Position numbers and translations under genes: made by a program | Source: Calditrichota bacterium | GTDB taxonomy: Bacteria; Zhuqueibacterota; Zhuqueibacteria; Zhuqueibacterales; Geothermadaptataceae | Assembly (NCBI GenBank): GCA_008501545.1 | Contig: QQUM01000661.1 | Coordinates: 1-6,192, forward strand | Length of the DNA: 6,192 nucleotides | Direction: 5' to 3' | Part shown: positions 5,637 to 6,192 of the stretch, piece after piece | Layout: each line of letters starts with the position of its first letter | Position numbering within the stretch: the first letter of the stretch is position 1 | The notes under the pieces: generated by a model | Database searches by the model: none | Seen by the model: only the letters and a program-made list of their open reading frames with translations | Told to the model about the DNA's origin: nothing

Positions 5637-6192
5637 ATGAATCCGGTTCGATTGAGTTCAAGCACTTTCATTCTGTTTTCTTTATTCATTCTATCTCTCG
5701 TTTTTTTTCAAAATTCTTTTGGCCAGTCCTTAAATGTTTCTGCCGGGCCTGACAAAGAAATCATTGCAAGCCAATCCATACAAATCGGTGGTTCACCTAC
5801 TGCAAGTGGCGGTATCGCACCATATTTCTACGCCTGGTTCCCAGGTGAGGGATTAAATGATGCAACCATATCCAATCCTGTCTCATCTGCTATTACAACA
5901 ACAGAATATATCATTACAGTGACGGATGCTACCGGAGCCGTAGCGACGGATACAGTAACAGTATTTGTGAAGAGATATTTATATGCAGTAAACGACAATG
6001 GACCTGCCCAATTAACACGCGTTGATGTTGATTCACCAACACCATCTCTTGAAATCGTAGCAGATTATATAATATACGCCGGACCAGCCGGATACGGTTT
6101 GCCCATAGGTGCCATTCTCGATGAAACAGAAGCAGCTGCACTCGATATTACGACAGGCACCGCCTATATTATTTCTAACCTGGGCGTCGAGT
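5637..6192 (+). CDS. Secreted PKD/SprB-like-domain protein (3'-partial)
   Basis: The first 185 codons are visible and the frame is still open at the window edge. Residues 1-29 form a Sec signal peptide: a short basic start (R5), a hydrophobic core (10-24) and a probable cut after 'NSFG' before Q30, so the product is exported. Residues 32-111 match an immunoglobulin-like PKD/SprB repeat, with 'AGPDKEI', 'IGGSPTASGGIAPYFYAW', 'ATISNP', 'TTEYIITVTDATGAVATDTVTV'. From 114 a new section begins ('YLYAVNDNGPAQLTRVD' and 'ILDETEAAALDITTGTAYII'), which resembles the repeated strands of a beta-propeller-like secreted domain such as DUF4394, at low certainty. Such proteins in FCB-group bacteria are often large, surface-attached and end in a sorting domain, which cannot be checked here. 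AGGAG six bases upstream supports ATG 5637. Confidence 0.85.
   Translation, partial: MNPVRLSSSTFILFSLFILSLVFFQNSFGQSLNVSAGPDKEIIASQSIQIGGSPTASGGIAPYFYAWFPGEGLNDATISNPVSSAITTTEYIITVTDATGAVATDTVTVFVKRYLYAVNDNGPAQLTRVDVDSPTPSLEIVADYIIYAGPAGYGLPIGAILDETEAAALDITTGTAYIISNLGVE

Noticed and set aside
1..6192. CRISPR array, rRNA, complete tRNA or insertion sequence
   Set aside because: No regularly spaced repeats, no rRNA-like stretch, no tRNA beyond the 3' half at 4028-4069, and no transposase were seen.

Overview
The window looks bacterial and AT-rich, with every recognisable gene on the + strand. Two parts meet at about position 4069. The left part (1-4069) is the right-hand end of an integrated, probably conjugative or mobilizable element. 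The right part (4070-6192) looks like host chromosome. A Shine-Dalgarno sequence precedes most of the genes. The last gene is a secreted protein with a PKD/SprB-like repeat of the kind common in Bacteroidota, Ignavibacteria and related FCB-group bacteria. That group is my best guess for the host, held with low confidence.

The element reads, left to right: (1) the C-terminal end of a protein that resembles the tail of a VirD4/TraG-type coupling ATPase (1-502); (2) a 99-residue protein with one membrane segment and two zinc ribbons (499-798); (3) a winged-helix protein of the replication-relaxation type (809-1600); (4) a 108-base gap holding a perfect 14-base palindrome; (5) an unrecognised four-helix membrane protein with a coiled coil and a cytoplasmic tail (1709-2698); (6) an excisionase-like small HTH protein (2688-2897); (7) a tyrosine integrase with a complete catalytic set (2959-3990); (8) the 3' half of a tRNA-Arg(CCU) gene, broken in the anticodon loop (4028-4069). 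Genes 1-3 overlap or nearly touch, as do 5-6, so they look like two transcription blocks. The broken tRNA fits the far-end attachment site left when an element enters a tRNA gene. The restored tRNA-Arg should lie at the other end, left of this window.

The likely division of labour is as follows. The integrase and the excisionase-like protein move the element in and out of the tRNA gene. The replication-relaxation protein probably acts on the element's DNA during replication or transfer. The coupling-ATPase-like protein would deliver that DNA to a secretion channel. The zinc-ribbon and coiled-coil membrane proteins are the undescribed partners.

To the right of the junction are a 421-residue major facilitator transporter (4139-5404), a 232-base intergenic region with an imperfect hairpin, and the first 185 codons of a secreted PKD-domain protein (5637 onward) that runs off the window.
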